Shown piece by piece: positions 34,701 through 41,605 of a DNA stretch of 42,874 nt. Within the stretch, counting starts at the first letter, position 1. Each line of letters opens with the position of its first letter. Origin of the DNA: Candidatus Moraniibacteriota bacterium (lineage in GTDB: Bacteria > Patescibacteriota > Minisyncoccia > Moranbacterales > GWC2-37-73); assembly GCA_028715015.1 (NCBI GenBank), contig JAQTLF010000004.1, positions 1-42,874 of the forward strand, in the 5' to 3' direction. The position numbers and the translations under genes were made by a program. The notes below the pieces were generated by a model. The model had not been told where the DNA came from. It did not search any database and saw only the letters and a list, made by a program, of their open reading frames with translations.

Positions 34701-35136
34701 TGACACCTATGCCACTCCAATCACCACTCATGGGTTTTCCACGACTATACACACTGCAATGTTCCAAAGTTTCACCGCCAAAAGAACTGTCACAAGCGGA
34801 AGTAAAAACGATTTTTTCTAAAACATTTCCAACCGCTTTGAAAGAACTCTTTATTGATAGTCCAGGGGATGGACCTTCTTCATCACCATTACCGAATTTG
34901 ATGACAGTTCCCGCTTCGATCGTCAAAGGAGCTTTCACTTGAATGGATTTGGTGACGACATAGGGGCTATTCGCCTTGGTCCAGGTTGTCGACTCCACAA
35001 CATCGCTTGAAATTTCAGTTGAAGCCAACACATTTTTTGGAACAAGAAAAAAGGCCACAGCAACTGTTGTTGATATTATGGTCAAAAAAAATTTTCGACT
35101 TTTTGTTTTTGTTTTGGGTTGTTCAAAAGTGATCAT
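31792..35136 (-). CDS. Surface-anchored beta-helix and LCAT-like alpha/beta hydrolase
   Basis: 1114 residues from MITFEQPK; the longer ORF starts at 35196. Signal segment about 15-40. Right-handed beta-helix about 40-300 (repeats like GVEIYASSYWD, RNSVISGNRNGIYSS). A lipase/LCAT-like domain from about 300 has VIFVPGIGASL and the nucleophile THSMGS (Ser394). An Ig-like domain sits near 790-880 and a Pro/Asp-rich rod follows. A Lys-rich patch and a C-terminal TM helix with RKR form the anchor. It probably hydrolyses ester-linked lipids or glycan acyl groups outside the cell. Confidence 0.82.
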   Translation of the reverse strand: MITFEQPKTKTKSRKFFLTIISTTVAVAFFLVPKNVLASTEISSDVVESTTWTKANSPYVVTKSIQVKAPLTIEAGTVIKFGNGDEEGPSPGLSIKSSFKAVGNVLEKIVFTSACDSSFGGETLEHCSVYSRGKPMSGDWSGIGVIPMHDTPVLIEHATILYAYTGVGYDNYIKPNEIFKDLSIKHTEIKYCFSDGIFLRYTQPTMDGLVLSGNYNGVEIYASSYWDMAKIRNSVISGNRNGIYSSLSYAFDARYNYWGDPSGPYRSYGTSQDNKDGKGNRLVGTSTLFRPWNQSDPTVPKEPVIFVPGIGASLNPDLMIGNIFADNWMMFDHTYDGILEAFKVMGYQEGKNFFIAYYDWRQSNVESAEEYLKPIIKKALEKSDAEKVNIVTHSMGSLVARSYVQSDSYASDVDNLIMIAPPNKGSSDVYAAWEGGRIPSNWDGKFIMKVYLGYLTNTTLETASFYDTIHKYIPSLRDLMPTYDFLHTVDDAQNLKNFLSMKEKNNFLLDLNSDIDKLDSRTRLSIILGDKQPTVNKIPTINSDKNDVWADGKPDPIDPNQDDTEGDGEVLISSGDTPSDFRDVLEYGHREIVSKSEKIVAERLGESLDGIYNSPTIDDEMIFWTDAPAEMEVSDPDGNIISKDKNNIENGIYSQEKLRDGFKIASVPNAKKGEYKVSLKGNVDSHEKHHVAVEYFDHTGNKENKSTTQLVEIKKDQTQNLVIVADPENNITPIENIQLKDEVEPIVTISSPADGAIYTNDQILPISFSFSDNVSKPENIKTEMYLDEEELFEKTIDLSKLSSGREYTVWVAALDEAGNYGWGEASFKVKKSDPPVVTVPDPPTIPPVIPTDPLPVADPPPVVIPDSDPISDTDTPPVVVTDPPIVADPSPTVDPPVVIVPDPVPVVAPPVVVAVDIPIQSNNPPPAIPPIVVQNQMNVAQEKTDNNDDERSSKKDKKHKKKSHKKSHPKKATIVLKNGVTKSKEEIKTISSSKSLPLPLRNNQEVLGVMTDRSFEENVDIVSDDATNQSRFDFQPEQQRESFADLLARSNGRISAALGKMSFMYVSPKNDKTLSLENGKSNFPENNPKRNWMVATVGLFFSLMLTSFFLRKRI

Positions 35137-35674
35137 GCAGATGGCTGAAAGCTTGGGGCAAAAGAACCAATGCCCAATAAGTGAAAATTGATGCAAAAAT
35201 AACCAAAGACAAAAAAGATCCCAACAAAAAACTTTTCCAAGTAAATTTGTTTTTTATGATTTTAATGAACATTAAAGGAGAAATTGAAATCAAAAATACT
35301 AAAATTAAAATTGGATATAAATTAAAATCATCATAAAAATAGTAAAGATCTGCACTTTTTTTGGCAGTCCAATTGCTCAAAAAATCGTCAACCGGATATA
35401 TATAAACAAAAAGAAAAATGAGTGTCAAAGCAGAACTCAAACTCAAATATTTCATCACACTCTTTTCTTTCAAAAATTTCAGCCAAAAAAATGGCGAAAT
35501 GATGATTGCCGCAAGCGCCAAAGATGCCAAGGTTGTCAAAATGATGTTTATCACAAAATTGTTTTTTGTTTTTGTTATTGTTATTGTTATTGTTAAAAAA
35601 AGATTGATGAAAAAATCCAGCACCAATTTATCTGTATTGATATTATACCACAAACTCCCAAAGCCGGGCAACAT
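35123..35674 (-). CDS. Small polytopic membrane protein
   Basis: About 183 residues from MLPGFGSLW. The longer ORF to 35893 only translates the palindromic repeats and an ATATAA tract, so the internal start is preferred. About four to five TM helices; no family recognised. Its stop codon lies inside the first codons of the hydrolase gene (14-bp overlap), so the two are translationally coupled. It heads the three-gene operon. Confidence 0.6.
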   Translation of the reverse strand: MLPGFGSLWYNINTDKLVLDFFINLFLTITITITKTKNNFVINIILTTLASLALAAIIISPFFWLKFLKEKSVMKYLSLSSALTLIFLFVYIYPVDDFLSNWTAKKSADLYYFYDDFNLYPILILVFLISISPLMFIKIIKNKFTWKSFLLGSFLSLVIFASIFTYWALVLLPQAFSHLHDHF

Positions 35675-35697
35675 CAAAATTTCCAACTTATCAACAT

Positions 35698-35857
35698 ATT
35701 CCACTTCCAGACGACCGCATGGTTGTGGAATATAAAATATAAATATAAATATAAATATAAATATAAATATAAATATTATATCAACACGTAAAATCCTGCA
35801 TATTCCTATGCAAAAACGATTGTTCCACTTTTGGACGACCGCATGGTTTTGGAATAA
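35698..35857 (+). repeat. Cluster 2 of the 36-nt palindromic repeat (two copies) with ATATAA tract
   Basis: Copies at 35698-35733 and 35822-35857, same direction as cluster 1. The first is identical to copy 3 of cluster 1 except at one base. The second shares the TTGTTCCACTTTTGGACGAC variant of copy 4. Between them lies a pure ATATAA-type tandem tract (35738-35778). Confidence 0.85.
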
Positions 35858-35913
35858 TGGTGATTTGCTATGATTATATCTGCTTTTGAACAAGAAGATT
35901 TGAACAAGAAGAA

Positions 35914-35959
35914 AGGCCCTTGCATTCGCAAGAGCCTTGATGCGTCACACAAGTGTGAC
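35914..35959. terminator. Terminator of the gene at 35964 plus a second hairpin
   Basis: AAGGCCCTTGC and GCAAGAGCCTT form one stem with one G-T pair. GTCACAC-aa-GTGTGAC (35944-35959) is a second, smaller palindrome directly after the stop codon. Confidence 0.72.
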
Positions 35960-35963
35960 AATA

Positions 35964-36428
35964 TTATTTTTCAACAGTGGAAATGAGCGCGTTCTCGATG
36001 CGCCGAGCCAATTTGACATCACCGATTTTTTCATCGCGTGCCAAAATCAGCAAGCGGGCAAGGTCGACGATGCCGAACTTGCTGATGAATTCATCGAGCA
36101 TTGCCTCTCCCCCTCTGGACTGCAGGAAAATCTGCACCAGCACGAAGAGGAAATCTTCCAGAAACGAAGCCTCCGGAAGGGACAACTCTTCCAGGGAAAA
36201 ATTCTTATTTGTCTTTTCAAAAATTTTCTCCAGAATTTCAGCGACTCTTCCTTCAATAGGATGCTTTGTTTTCCCGGTGATGATCGCCGCATAAATCCCG
36301 GAGCGATCCAAATTTTCCCCTATCATTTCATGGATTGAAGTTCTCCCAAACACCCCTGCAGGCATCGGGATTGGCGTAAATGCCACAGTGCGTTGCAGAG
36401 TCTCTTGTTGTTCCACTATTTCTGGCAT
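35964..36428 (-). CDS. Small hypothetical protein (paralogue set, member 3)
   Basis: 154 residues, soluble and helical. Clear SD AAAGGAGG before ATG 36428. Pattern similarity to the protein at 30108 is visible over about 90 residues (GRVAEILEKIFEK, SFLEDFLFVLVQIF, FISKFGIVDLARLLI). The two paralogues bracket the repeat-bounded operon. No function can be given. Confidence 0.72.
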   Translation of the reverse strand: MPEIVEQQETLQRTVAFTPIPMPAGVFGRTSIHEMIGENLDRSGIYAAIITGKTKHPIEGRVAEILEKIFEKTNKNFSLEELSLPEASFLEDFLFVLVQIFLQSRGGEAMLDEFISKFGIVDLARLLILARDEKIGDVKLARRIENALISTVEK

Positions 36429-36515
36429 AGCAACCTCCTTTTACTGATGATGGTTAATGAGATATGTCAATTACAACTGTTTTATTGTTAAGACTACCAA
36501 ACTCACTATCATATC

Positions 36516-36544
36516 TTTATACAGCATATTCCTCTTTTTGTAAA
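36516..36544 (-). promoter_or_regulatory. Promoter of the gene at 35964
   Basis: TTTACA, 17 nt, TATAAA on the minus strand. It predicts a leader of about 80 nt. Confidence 0.65.
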
Positions 36545-36554
36545 TGGTCCATGC

Positions 36555-37331
36555 CTATATTTCCTCGGCGATGTTCGGCGCAAATTTGTTGTAACAAAAA
36601 GTTCCCAGAGCGAAGGCAACCAAAACAGTGAGAATGAAAATGAAAGTTTTCCATGGATCGGCAAAATGGTTGTTAATGAGTCCCTCTTTGGAAAAATGGA
36701 TCACAAATGCCATGGGATTGAGCAGCATTATTTTTTGGATTTTTTCCGGCATCATCTGCAAGGAATAGACGATCGGACTGGCATAGAAAAGAAGCGAGGT
36801 CACCACCTCCCAAATCATGGAAAGGTCGCGGAATTTCACATACAGCGGCGCAGTCAGCAAAGCGAATCCCAAGATGATGATATAGGTGAAAACCAAGAAC
36901 ATGCCGAAAAGCAAGATGGCCTCGAAGCTTGGCACAAATTTGTTGAGTGCGAAAAAGAAAATGATCACCAAGATGTTCATCAGAAAAATCAAGGCGGAAT
37001 TGATGGTTGAAGCGATGATGATCGTCCAACGCGGAACATATATTTTTGTCACCAATTGCGATTTGGCCAAAAGTGATGTCATGCCGGCCATCGTTCCTTC
37101 GGAAAAAAAGTTGAACATGATGATGCCCACCAGCAGTTGCAATGAATAGTATGGGATTCCGTTCCCTTTGGCATTGAAGAGCGACGAAAACACGAAATTC
37201 AAAATTGAAAACATCAACAGCGGTTTGAGGATCGCCCAGAGATATCCCAACACGCTGCCATGATAGCGCAGTTTGAAATCGGTCTTGGCCAGAACCCAAA
37301 TAAGTTCTTTGTAGTTTTCGTGACTCTTCAT
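36555..37331 (-). CDS. wzm: ABC-2 polysaccharide export permease (Wzm)
   Basis: 258 residues from MKSHENYKEL. The longer ORF adds MLYAICY from the cassette arm and is rejected. Six TM helices; N-terminal amphipathic segment with LAKTDFKLRYHGSVLGYLWAILKP, the hallmark of TagG/Wzm permeases; and the NPM motif (LLNPMAFVIHF). It forms the channel for a lipid-linked polysaccharide together with Wzt, 14.5 kb away. No SD; the start codon overlaps arm L of cassette 4. Confidence 0.92.
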   Translation of the reverse strand: MKSHENYKELIWVLAKTDFKLRYHGSVLGYLWAILKPLLMFSILNFVFSSLFNAKGNGIPYYSLQLLVGIIMFNFFSEGTMAGMTSLLAKSQLVTKIYVPRWTIIIASTINSALIFLMNILVIIFFFALNKFVPSFEAILLFGMFLVFTYIIILGFALLTAPLYVKFRDLSMIWEVVTSLLFYASPIVYSLQMMPEKIQKIMLLNPMAFVIHFSKEGLINNHFADPWKTFIFILTVLVAFALGTFCYNKFAPNIAEEI

Positions 37332-37765
37332 ATAGCATATAGCATACAGCATATAGCAACATCGGGGCTCAGTCTTTTTCTTTGAGACCCTGTATCGTTG
37401 TCCATAGCATCGCTCCTATTTCTTCAGATAAATTAATTAATTTTTCATATTCTGCCAATTCAACGTATTCCTCTCTTCTGGAAAAATAAAGCAAATATTT
37501 TGATTCCTTAAGCGAGCCATAAGAAATATTGAGGAAGTTTTTCAATTGTTTGTCTCCCGTCCTTGCAAATCCCTCTATGTAATTCAGTATAACAGATAAT
37601 GCCGATCTTCGTAGTTGTGATGTTATTCCATACATTTCATCCTTTGGAAATTTTTTTGTCACAGCATAAGTGCCAAAAGCGTAATCATCCATTTTCCTTT
37701 TTAATTCGTCGTGAAATTTGTTGTTTTGCATTTTTGTTACATGTTATATGCTGCATGTTATATGA
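37329..37765 (-). mobile_element. 4HB cassette 4
   Basis: Arm L (37329-37360) and arm R (37736-37765) are inverted copies: CTATATGCTGTATGCTATATG against TTATATGCTGCATGTTATATG, 18 of 21 matching. Arm L includes the wzm ATG. Arm R is 4 bp before the 4HB start and ends next to the stop of the upstream epimerase gene. Confidence 0.63.
37369..37731 (-). CDS. Four-helix-bundle protein (S23/IVP family), copy 4
   Basis: 120 residues. Core motif QLRRSALSVILNYIEGFART, then FLNISYGSLKESKYLLYFS, typical of the family. Distinct from the other three copies, so not a recent duplication. Upstream of wzm in the same direction, as copy 1 is to wzt. Confidence 0.9.
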   Translation of the reverse strand: MQNNKFHDELKRKMDDYAFGTYAVTKKFPKDEMYGITSQLRRSALSVILNYIEGFARTGDKQLKNFLNISYGSLKESKYLLYFSRREEYVELAEYEKLINLSEEIGAMLWTTIQGLKEKD

Positions 37766-37767
37766 GC

Positions 37768-38724
37768 CTAATATAGTTGTTTATTTTCCTGATACCAAGC
37801 GATAAATCTTTCCATGCCTTCTTCAATTTTGACTTTTGGATCATAACCGAGGAGTTTGCGGGATTTGGTGAGGTCGGCATTGGTGATGCGGACGTCGCCG
37901 GGTTGCATGGGGAACTCTTTGACGCAAGCCTTTTTGCCGAGAATTTTTTCCACCGTGGCAATGAAATAATTAAGTTCAACCGTGCTGGAATTTCCCAAAT
38001 TGAAAATCTCATAGCCCAAAATGTTGTCCAAGGCAGCCACCACTCCGTCGACCAAATCATCGATAAAGGTGTAGTCACGCTGGGTTGATCCGTCGCCGAA
38101 ACGCTTCACTTCAGCCCCTTCGTCGATCAATTTGGTGCACAAAAACGGAAACATGTCAGGCCGTCCACCGGGCCCGTAGACTGTGAAGGGACGCACCACG
38201 TTCACGTTGAGCTTGTATAAATGGTGGTAGGTGTATCCCAGAAGCTCTGTGGCCTTCTTGGTGGCCGCATAGGGCGAAATGGGATTATCCACCGGGTCAG
38301 ATTCTGAAAATGGCACTTTGGAGGAATTTCCGTAGACAGAGGATGAGCTGAAAAGGACGAAATTTTCGATGCCGAATTCCTTGGACAAATGGAGCAAATT
38401 GAGGGTTCCTTTCACGTTTGTGTCTTCATAGATGAACGGATTTTCAATGCTTGGCCTGACTCCCGCTCTGGCTGCCGCATGCACCACTCTTTGAATTCCC
38501 TCTTTTTCGAAAACAGTTTTCAAGAAATCAAAGTCGGTAATGCTGCCGCGATGCAAAGTAAAATTTGGATCGTTTTCAAATTGTGCAACATTAAGTTCTT
38601 TTATTTTCGGAGAATAGTAATCATTAAATTCATCCACACAGACCACGATGTCTCCGCGCTCCAACAATTTTTTGGTCACATTGCTGCCAATAAATCCAGC
38701 GCCACCGGTAACTAATATCTTCAT
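37768..38724 (-). CDS. UDP-sugar 4-epimerase, UDP-glucuronate epimerase-like
   Basis: 318 residues. SDR loop TGGAGFIGS, SSSSVYGN, catalytic YAATK, and the substrate signature ARAGVRPSIENPFIYEDTN with YGPGGRPDMFPF. These last two are characteristic of UDP-glucuronate 4-epimerases and close relatives. It supplies a uronic acid or similar sugar nucleotide to the glycosyltransferases downstream and upstream. In the minus-strand cluster it lies between a GT4 and the 4HB-wzm pair. Confidence 0.86.
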   Translation of the reverse strand: MKILVTGGAGFIGSNVTKKLLERGDIVVCVDEFNDYYSPKIKELNVAQFENDPNFTLHRGSITDFDFLKTVFEKEGIQRVVHAAARAGVRPSIENPFIYEDTNVKGTLNLLHLSKEFGIENFVLFSSSSVYGNSSKVPFSESDPVDNPISPYAATKKATELLGYTYHHLYKLNVNVVRPFTVYGPGGRPDMFPFLCTKLIDEGAEVKRFGDGSTQRDYTFIDDLVDGVVAALDNILGYEIFNLGNSSTVELNYFIATVEKILGKKACVKEFPMQPGDVRITNADLTKSRKLLGYDPKVKIEEGMERFIAWYQENKQLY

Positions 38725-38792
38725 ATTTTCTTTTTCAAATTAAGCATTATTATAATTTTCTATTTTCAACGCTAATCGAAGAGTGATCCATC

Positions 38793-38884
38793 ATTAGTCA
38801 TTGGTCATTGGTCATCGGTCATCACAAATTCATGCCTGCAAAGTTTTTCGTGTTTGATTACTAATTACTGTTGACTGATGACTA
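38793..38884. repeat. Inverted arms without a gene
   Basis: Left: iterated GTCATTG and GTCATCG words. Right: ATTACTAATTACTG then TTGACTGATGACTAA, similar to the left arm when reversed. Only about 30 nt separate them. It lies between two minus-strand genes and looks like an empty 4HB-type cassette. Confidence 0.5.
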
Positions 38885-40066
38885 AACATTTATCTTGATT
38901 TTTGATCTCAGATATTCATAATATTCCTCGTTGCTTGCGTTGGTTGTGGTATATTTTTCAAATGCCTTTTCTCTTGCCTTCTCGCCCATTGATTTTCGCA
39001 GTTCACTGCTGTTGATCAATTTTTCCAATTTTTCAATCCATTGTTCGCTGTCATTGGCCACGAAGCCGTCCACACCGTCAACAATGGCTTCAAAAAACGG
39101 TTGGGTTGCGGCAGCCACTGTCGGCACACCCACGATTGCCGCTTCGAAAAATTTGAGTTCTGATTTTGATTCGCAAAAAGGATTTCCCATTTCCAAAGGC
39201 ACGATGTTGATGTCGACAGCGGCCAAATTGACGAAATGTTTCTCCCTTTTGACATATGGAAGTTGTTTTATTCTTGCACCAAACTTGTTCAATTTGTTTT
39301 CCAAATCCAATGGTCCGACCAAGAAAAGTTCCACGTTTTCATTTTTTTCCATGATGAACATCAGCACATCGGTGATGGTGGCAAAATCTTTGTTATGGGA
39401 AAGGGTGCCGGAAAAATATCCCAATCGCACTGTGTTTTTGATGACTGATGACTGATGACTGATGATTTCATTTGCAATTTTCACATCTTTCTTTGACAAT
39501 CTGTTCGGCACGATGAAAACTTTTTTGCCATGTTCGCGCAATTTTTCTGCCAAAAATGTCGTGGTGGTGGTGCAGACTTTCACATAGGGATCAACCAGGA
39601 TTTCTCCGCCAACTCCGTTTTCATATAGCTTTCTTTCCAAAGAATTCATGACTTTGAAATAGTCCATGTGCTGGAGATATTTTGAATCATAGACAAGATC
39701 ATCAGTTTCAAAAATTATTTTCTTGCCTTGGGCTTTGATTTTTTCGATCAGTTTTTTCACGCTTGGGGTTAAAAGGACACGATGAAAAACAAATATTTGA
39801 AATTTGTCCGCATAGGTTGCGAGCAATGGGTTGTCCTGCACTGTTATGGAACATTTGAAATTTTGCATTTCCAACTCCTCAGCCACATGATGGGTGCGAT
39901 AGCGGGCACTGTCGCCCACCCCGCCAGTCACAAAAAGAATGTCGCCTTTGCCCACAAAGCGGAACAAAGCAAAAAAGGCTGAAAAAACACGTTTTCCGCC
40001 TTTCAAAATCCCATCCCTTTGGATAGTTTTGATGGCTTTCCCAACTTTGATTAGCAATAATTTCAT
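38882..40066 (-). CDS. GT4-family glycosyltransferase
   Basis: 394 residues. GT-B fold: N-terminal domain with GDSARYRTHHVAEEL and FETDDLVYD; C-terminal domain with LGYFSGTLSHNKD, LFLVGPL and the nucleotide-sugar helix KFFEAAIVGVPTVAA. No TM helices, cytosolic. It transfers a sugar from a nucleotide donor to a surface glycan intermediate. A tandem ATGACTG tract (39439-39465) codes ISHQSSV in the interdomain link. The promoter ends 6 nt before the ATG, suggesting a leaderless mRNA. Confidence 0.87.
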   Translation of the reverse strand: MKLLLIKVGKAIKTIQRDGILKGGKRVFSAFFALFRFVGKGDILFVTGGVGDSARYRTHHVAEELEMQNFKCSITVQDNPLLATYADKFQIFVFHRVLLTPSVKKLIEKIKAQGKKIIFETDDLVYDSKYLQHMDYFKVMNSLERKLYENGVGGEILVDPYVKVCTTTTTFLAEKLREHGKKVFIVPNRLSKKDVKIANEIISHQSSVIKNTVRLGYFSGTLSHNKDFATITDVLMFIMEKNENVELFLVGPLDLENKLNKFGARIKQLPYVKREKHFVNLAAVDINIVPLEMGNPFCESKSELKFFEAAIVGVPTVAAATQPFFEAIVDGVDGFVANDSEQWIEKLEKLINSSELRKSMGEKAREKAFEKYTTTNASNEEYYEYLRSKIKINV

Positions 40067-40072
40067 ATAAAC

Positions 40073-40081
40073 ATTATATCA
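40073..40081 (-). promoter_or_regulatory. Extended -10 promoter, probable leaderless start
   Basis: TGATATAAT on the minus strand ends 6 nt before ATG 40066, the same spacing as at 7095-7110. Confidence 0.55.
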
Positions 40082-40124
40082 TGTAACGCACAGCATGAAA
40101 ACAGTGGTTGTTGGCAGCCTTTTT

Positions 40125-40153
40125 GGTAATTAGTTATTAGTTATTAGTTTTTT
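40125..40153. repeat. Solo tract of TTAGTTA words
   Basis: GTAATTAGTTATTAGTTATTAG lies between the DUF4012 gene and the GT4 gene. It has the same build as the cassette arms, but no partner arm was found nearby. Confidence 0.45.
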
Positions 40154-40159
40154 GTAAAT

Positions 40160-41587
40160 TTATTGTTTTGTTGCCTGGAAATTCAGATCGTTGATCAGGG
40201 TCTGTTTTTCAGTGAACTCACCATCGACTGTTTTCACGTGCACGGTCACTGGCACATCCGTCACACCTGATTGTTTTTGGATGAGCAATTTGTAGTCATT
40301 AATGCTCATGTTGGAAAAAGAAGCCGGCAATTGATATCTCACCGTGGCATCGGTCGTATCATTGATGAGCACATCGAGTTTGAATCCGAAATATGTTTTG
40401 CCAAAGTCATCAGCAGTCGCCACGCGGTTCACCATGTGACTGTCGAGAAATGTCGATCCTTGCGGCACATATATTCTCAAATATGAATGATAGTCACTGG
40501 TGCGCCAATCTCCGCCTGTGGCAGTGTGGGTGTATTTCAAATTCAAAGTCACCAATGGATTAGGTTGGGTAAGGTCGATGTCATAATTCATTTCGCGTTT
40601 GATGTAGAAATCTGACTTGAGCGCTCCCATGTTGGCATCAATCGCCATCAGAAAATCACTGTTCCAATCTTTGGCAACGGTACCATCCCAGCGCACGCTG
40701 GCCACTTGTTGTTGCAAATTCTGATCAGTAAAATTCAACATCACATTTCTGTTTTTCATTTCGGTGTGCAACAGATCAGCAATTTTAGGGATATTTCCCA
40801 ATGTCAAAAGTTTGTCCAAAATGATCGGAGCCATTTTTTTCAGAATGGCTTTTCTGTTTTGCGTGTCCAAGGATGGATCCATGATGTAGGCTTTTTCAAC
40901 TTGCGCTTCAAGTTGACGTGAAGCATTTTCCTTGGTGTATTCTCCTGAATATCCAGGCACAGTTATTGGTCCAGTGAGCCCGATCACGTCATCAAAAACT
41001 TGCGAATTGACCGCAATCACTCCATCAAATCCTGTTGTGCTTCTTCCAGCCATGCGCATGAAATATTTGGCCTTGTCAACATTGGTTGGAAAATCAGGAG
41101 AAAAATTCGAATCGCGGAATTTCCAATTCTTGATTTGCATCATTTTCTTGAACGGAAATGGCGCCACGATTTTGGCCGAGATTCGCTGGTCCAAAAGATT
41201 GGCATCTTCCACGAAAGTCGAAGTTACTTGCCCATTTTTAATGGTCACGATGGCATATTGACCCAAAAATCCTCCGCCTGGTCTGAGCTCGGCATTGTTT
41301 TGCAGCATGATCAAAAAAGTTCTTTCCTTGTTGTCATTTTGTGTCAGCACACCCACGATGTTGTTTACAACTTCGATCTCTTTTTTTTCATCGGCAGGCA
41401 ATGGCAAAAATCTGGTGACTTTGCCCAGAACCGACAACGAGGAAACTGCCAACATGCGCTTGTTCTTCATCGCATAGGTTGCGCCAGCAAAAAGCCCCGC
41501 CAGCAAAACTACAACCACGATTATTTTGATTATTCTTTTTTTAGGAAAATTCTGTTTATTGAAATATTTTGGTGAAAAATTTTGCAT
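40160..41587 (-). CDS. DUF4012 membrane-anchored protein
   Basis: 475 residues. One N-terminal TM helix (about 20-40), then a large exported domain. The signature FLIMLQNNAELRPGGGFLGQYA identifies DUF4012, a family common in CPR bacteria and Gram-positives and often encoded with glycosyltransferases and polysaccharide export genes. Its biochemical role is unknown. It lies 18 bp after the upstream GT4 gene, so they are probably co-transcribed. Confidence 0.9.
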   Translation of the reverse strand: MQNFSPKYFNKQNFPKKRIIKIIVVVVLLAGLFAGATYAMKNKRMLAVSSLSVLGKVTRFLPLPADEKKEIEVVNNIVGVLTQNDNKERTFLIMLQNNAELRPGGGFLGQYAIVTIKNGQVTSTFVEDANLLDQRISAKIVAPFPFKKMMQIKNWKFRDSNFSPDFPTNVDKAKYFMRMAGRSTTGFDGVIAVNSQVFDDVIGLTGPITVPGYSGEYTKENASRQLEAQVEKAYIMDPSLDTQNRKAILKKMAPIILDKLLTLGNIPKIADLLHTEMKNRNVMLNFTDQNLQQQVASVRWDGTVAKDWNSDFLMAIDANMGALKSDFYIKREMNYDIDLTQPNPLVTLNLKYTHTATGGDWRTSDYHSYLRIYVPQGSTFLDSHMVNRVATADDFGKTYFGFKLDVLINDTTDATVRYQLPASFSNMSINDYKLLIQKQSGVTDVPVTVHVKTVDGEFTEKQTLINDLNFQATKQ

Positions 41588-41605
41588 AGGATGCTTTTTG
41601 TTTTT

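Noticed and set aside
35738-35778. ATATAA tandem tract as an assembly error
   Set aside because: Cannot be judged from one sequence; it lies between two well-formed repeats and is kept as a simple tract.
35675-35893. N-terminal extension of the membrane protein ORF
   Set aside because: Codes from repeat copies and the ATATAA tract (FIFIFIFIF), so the internal Met is preferred.
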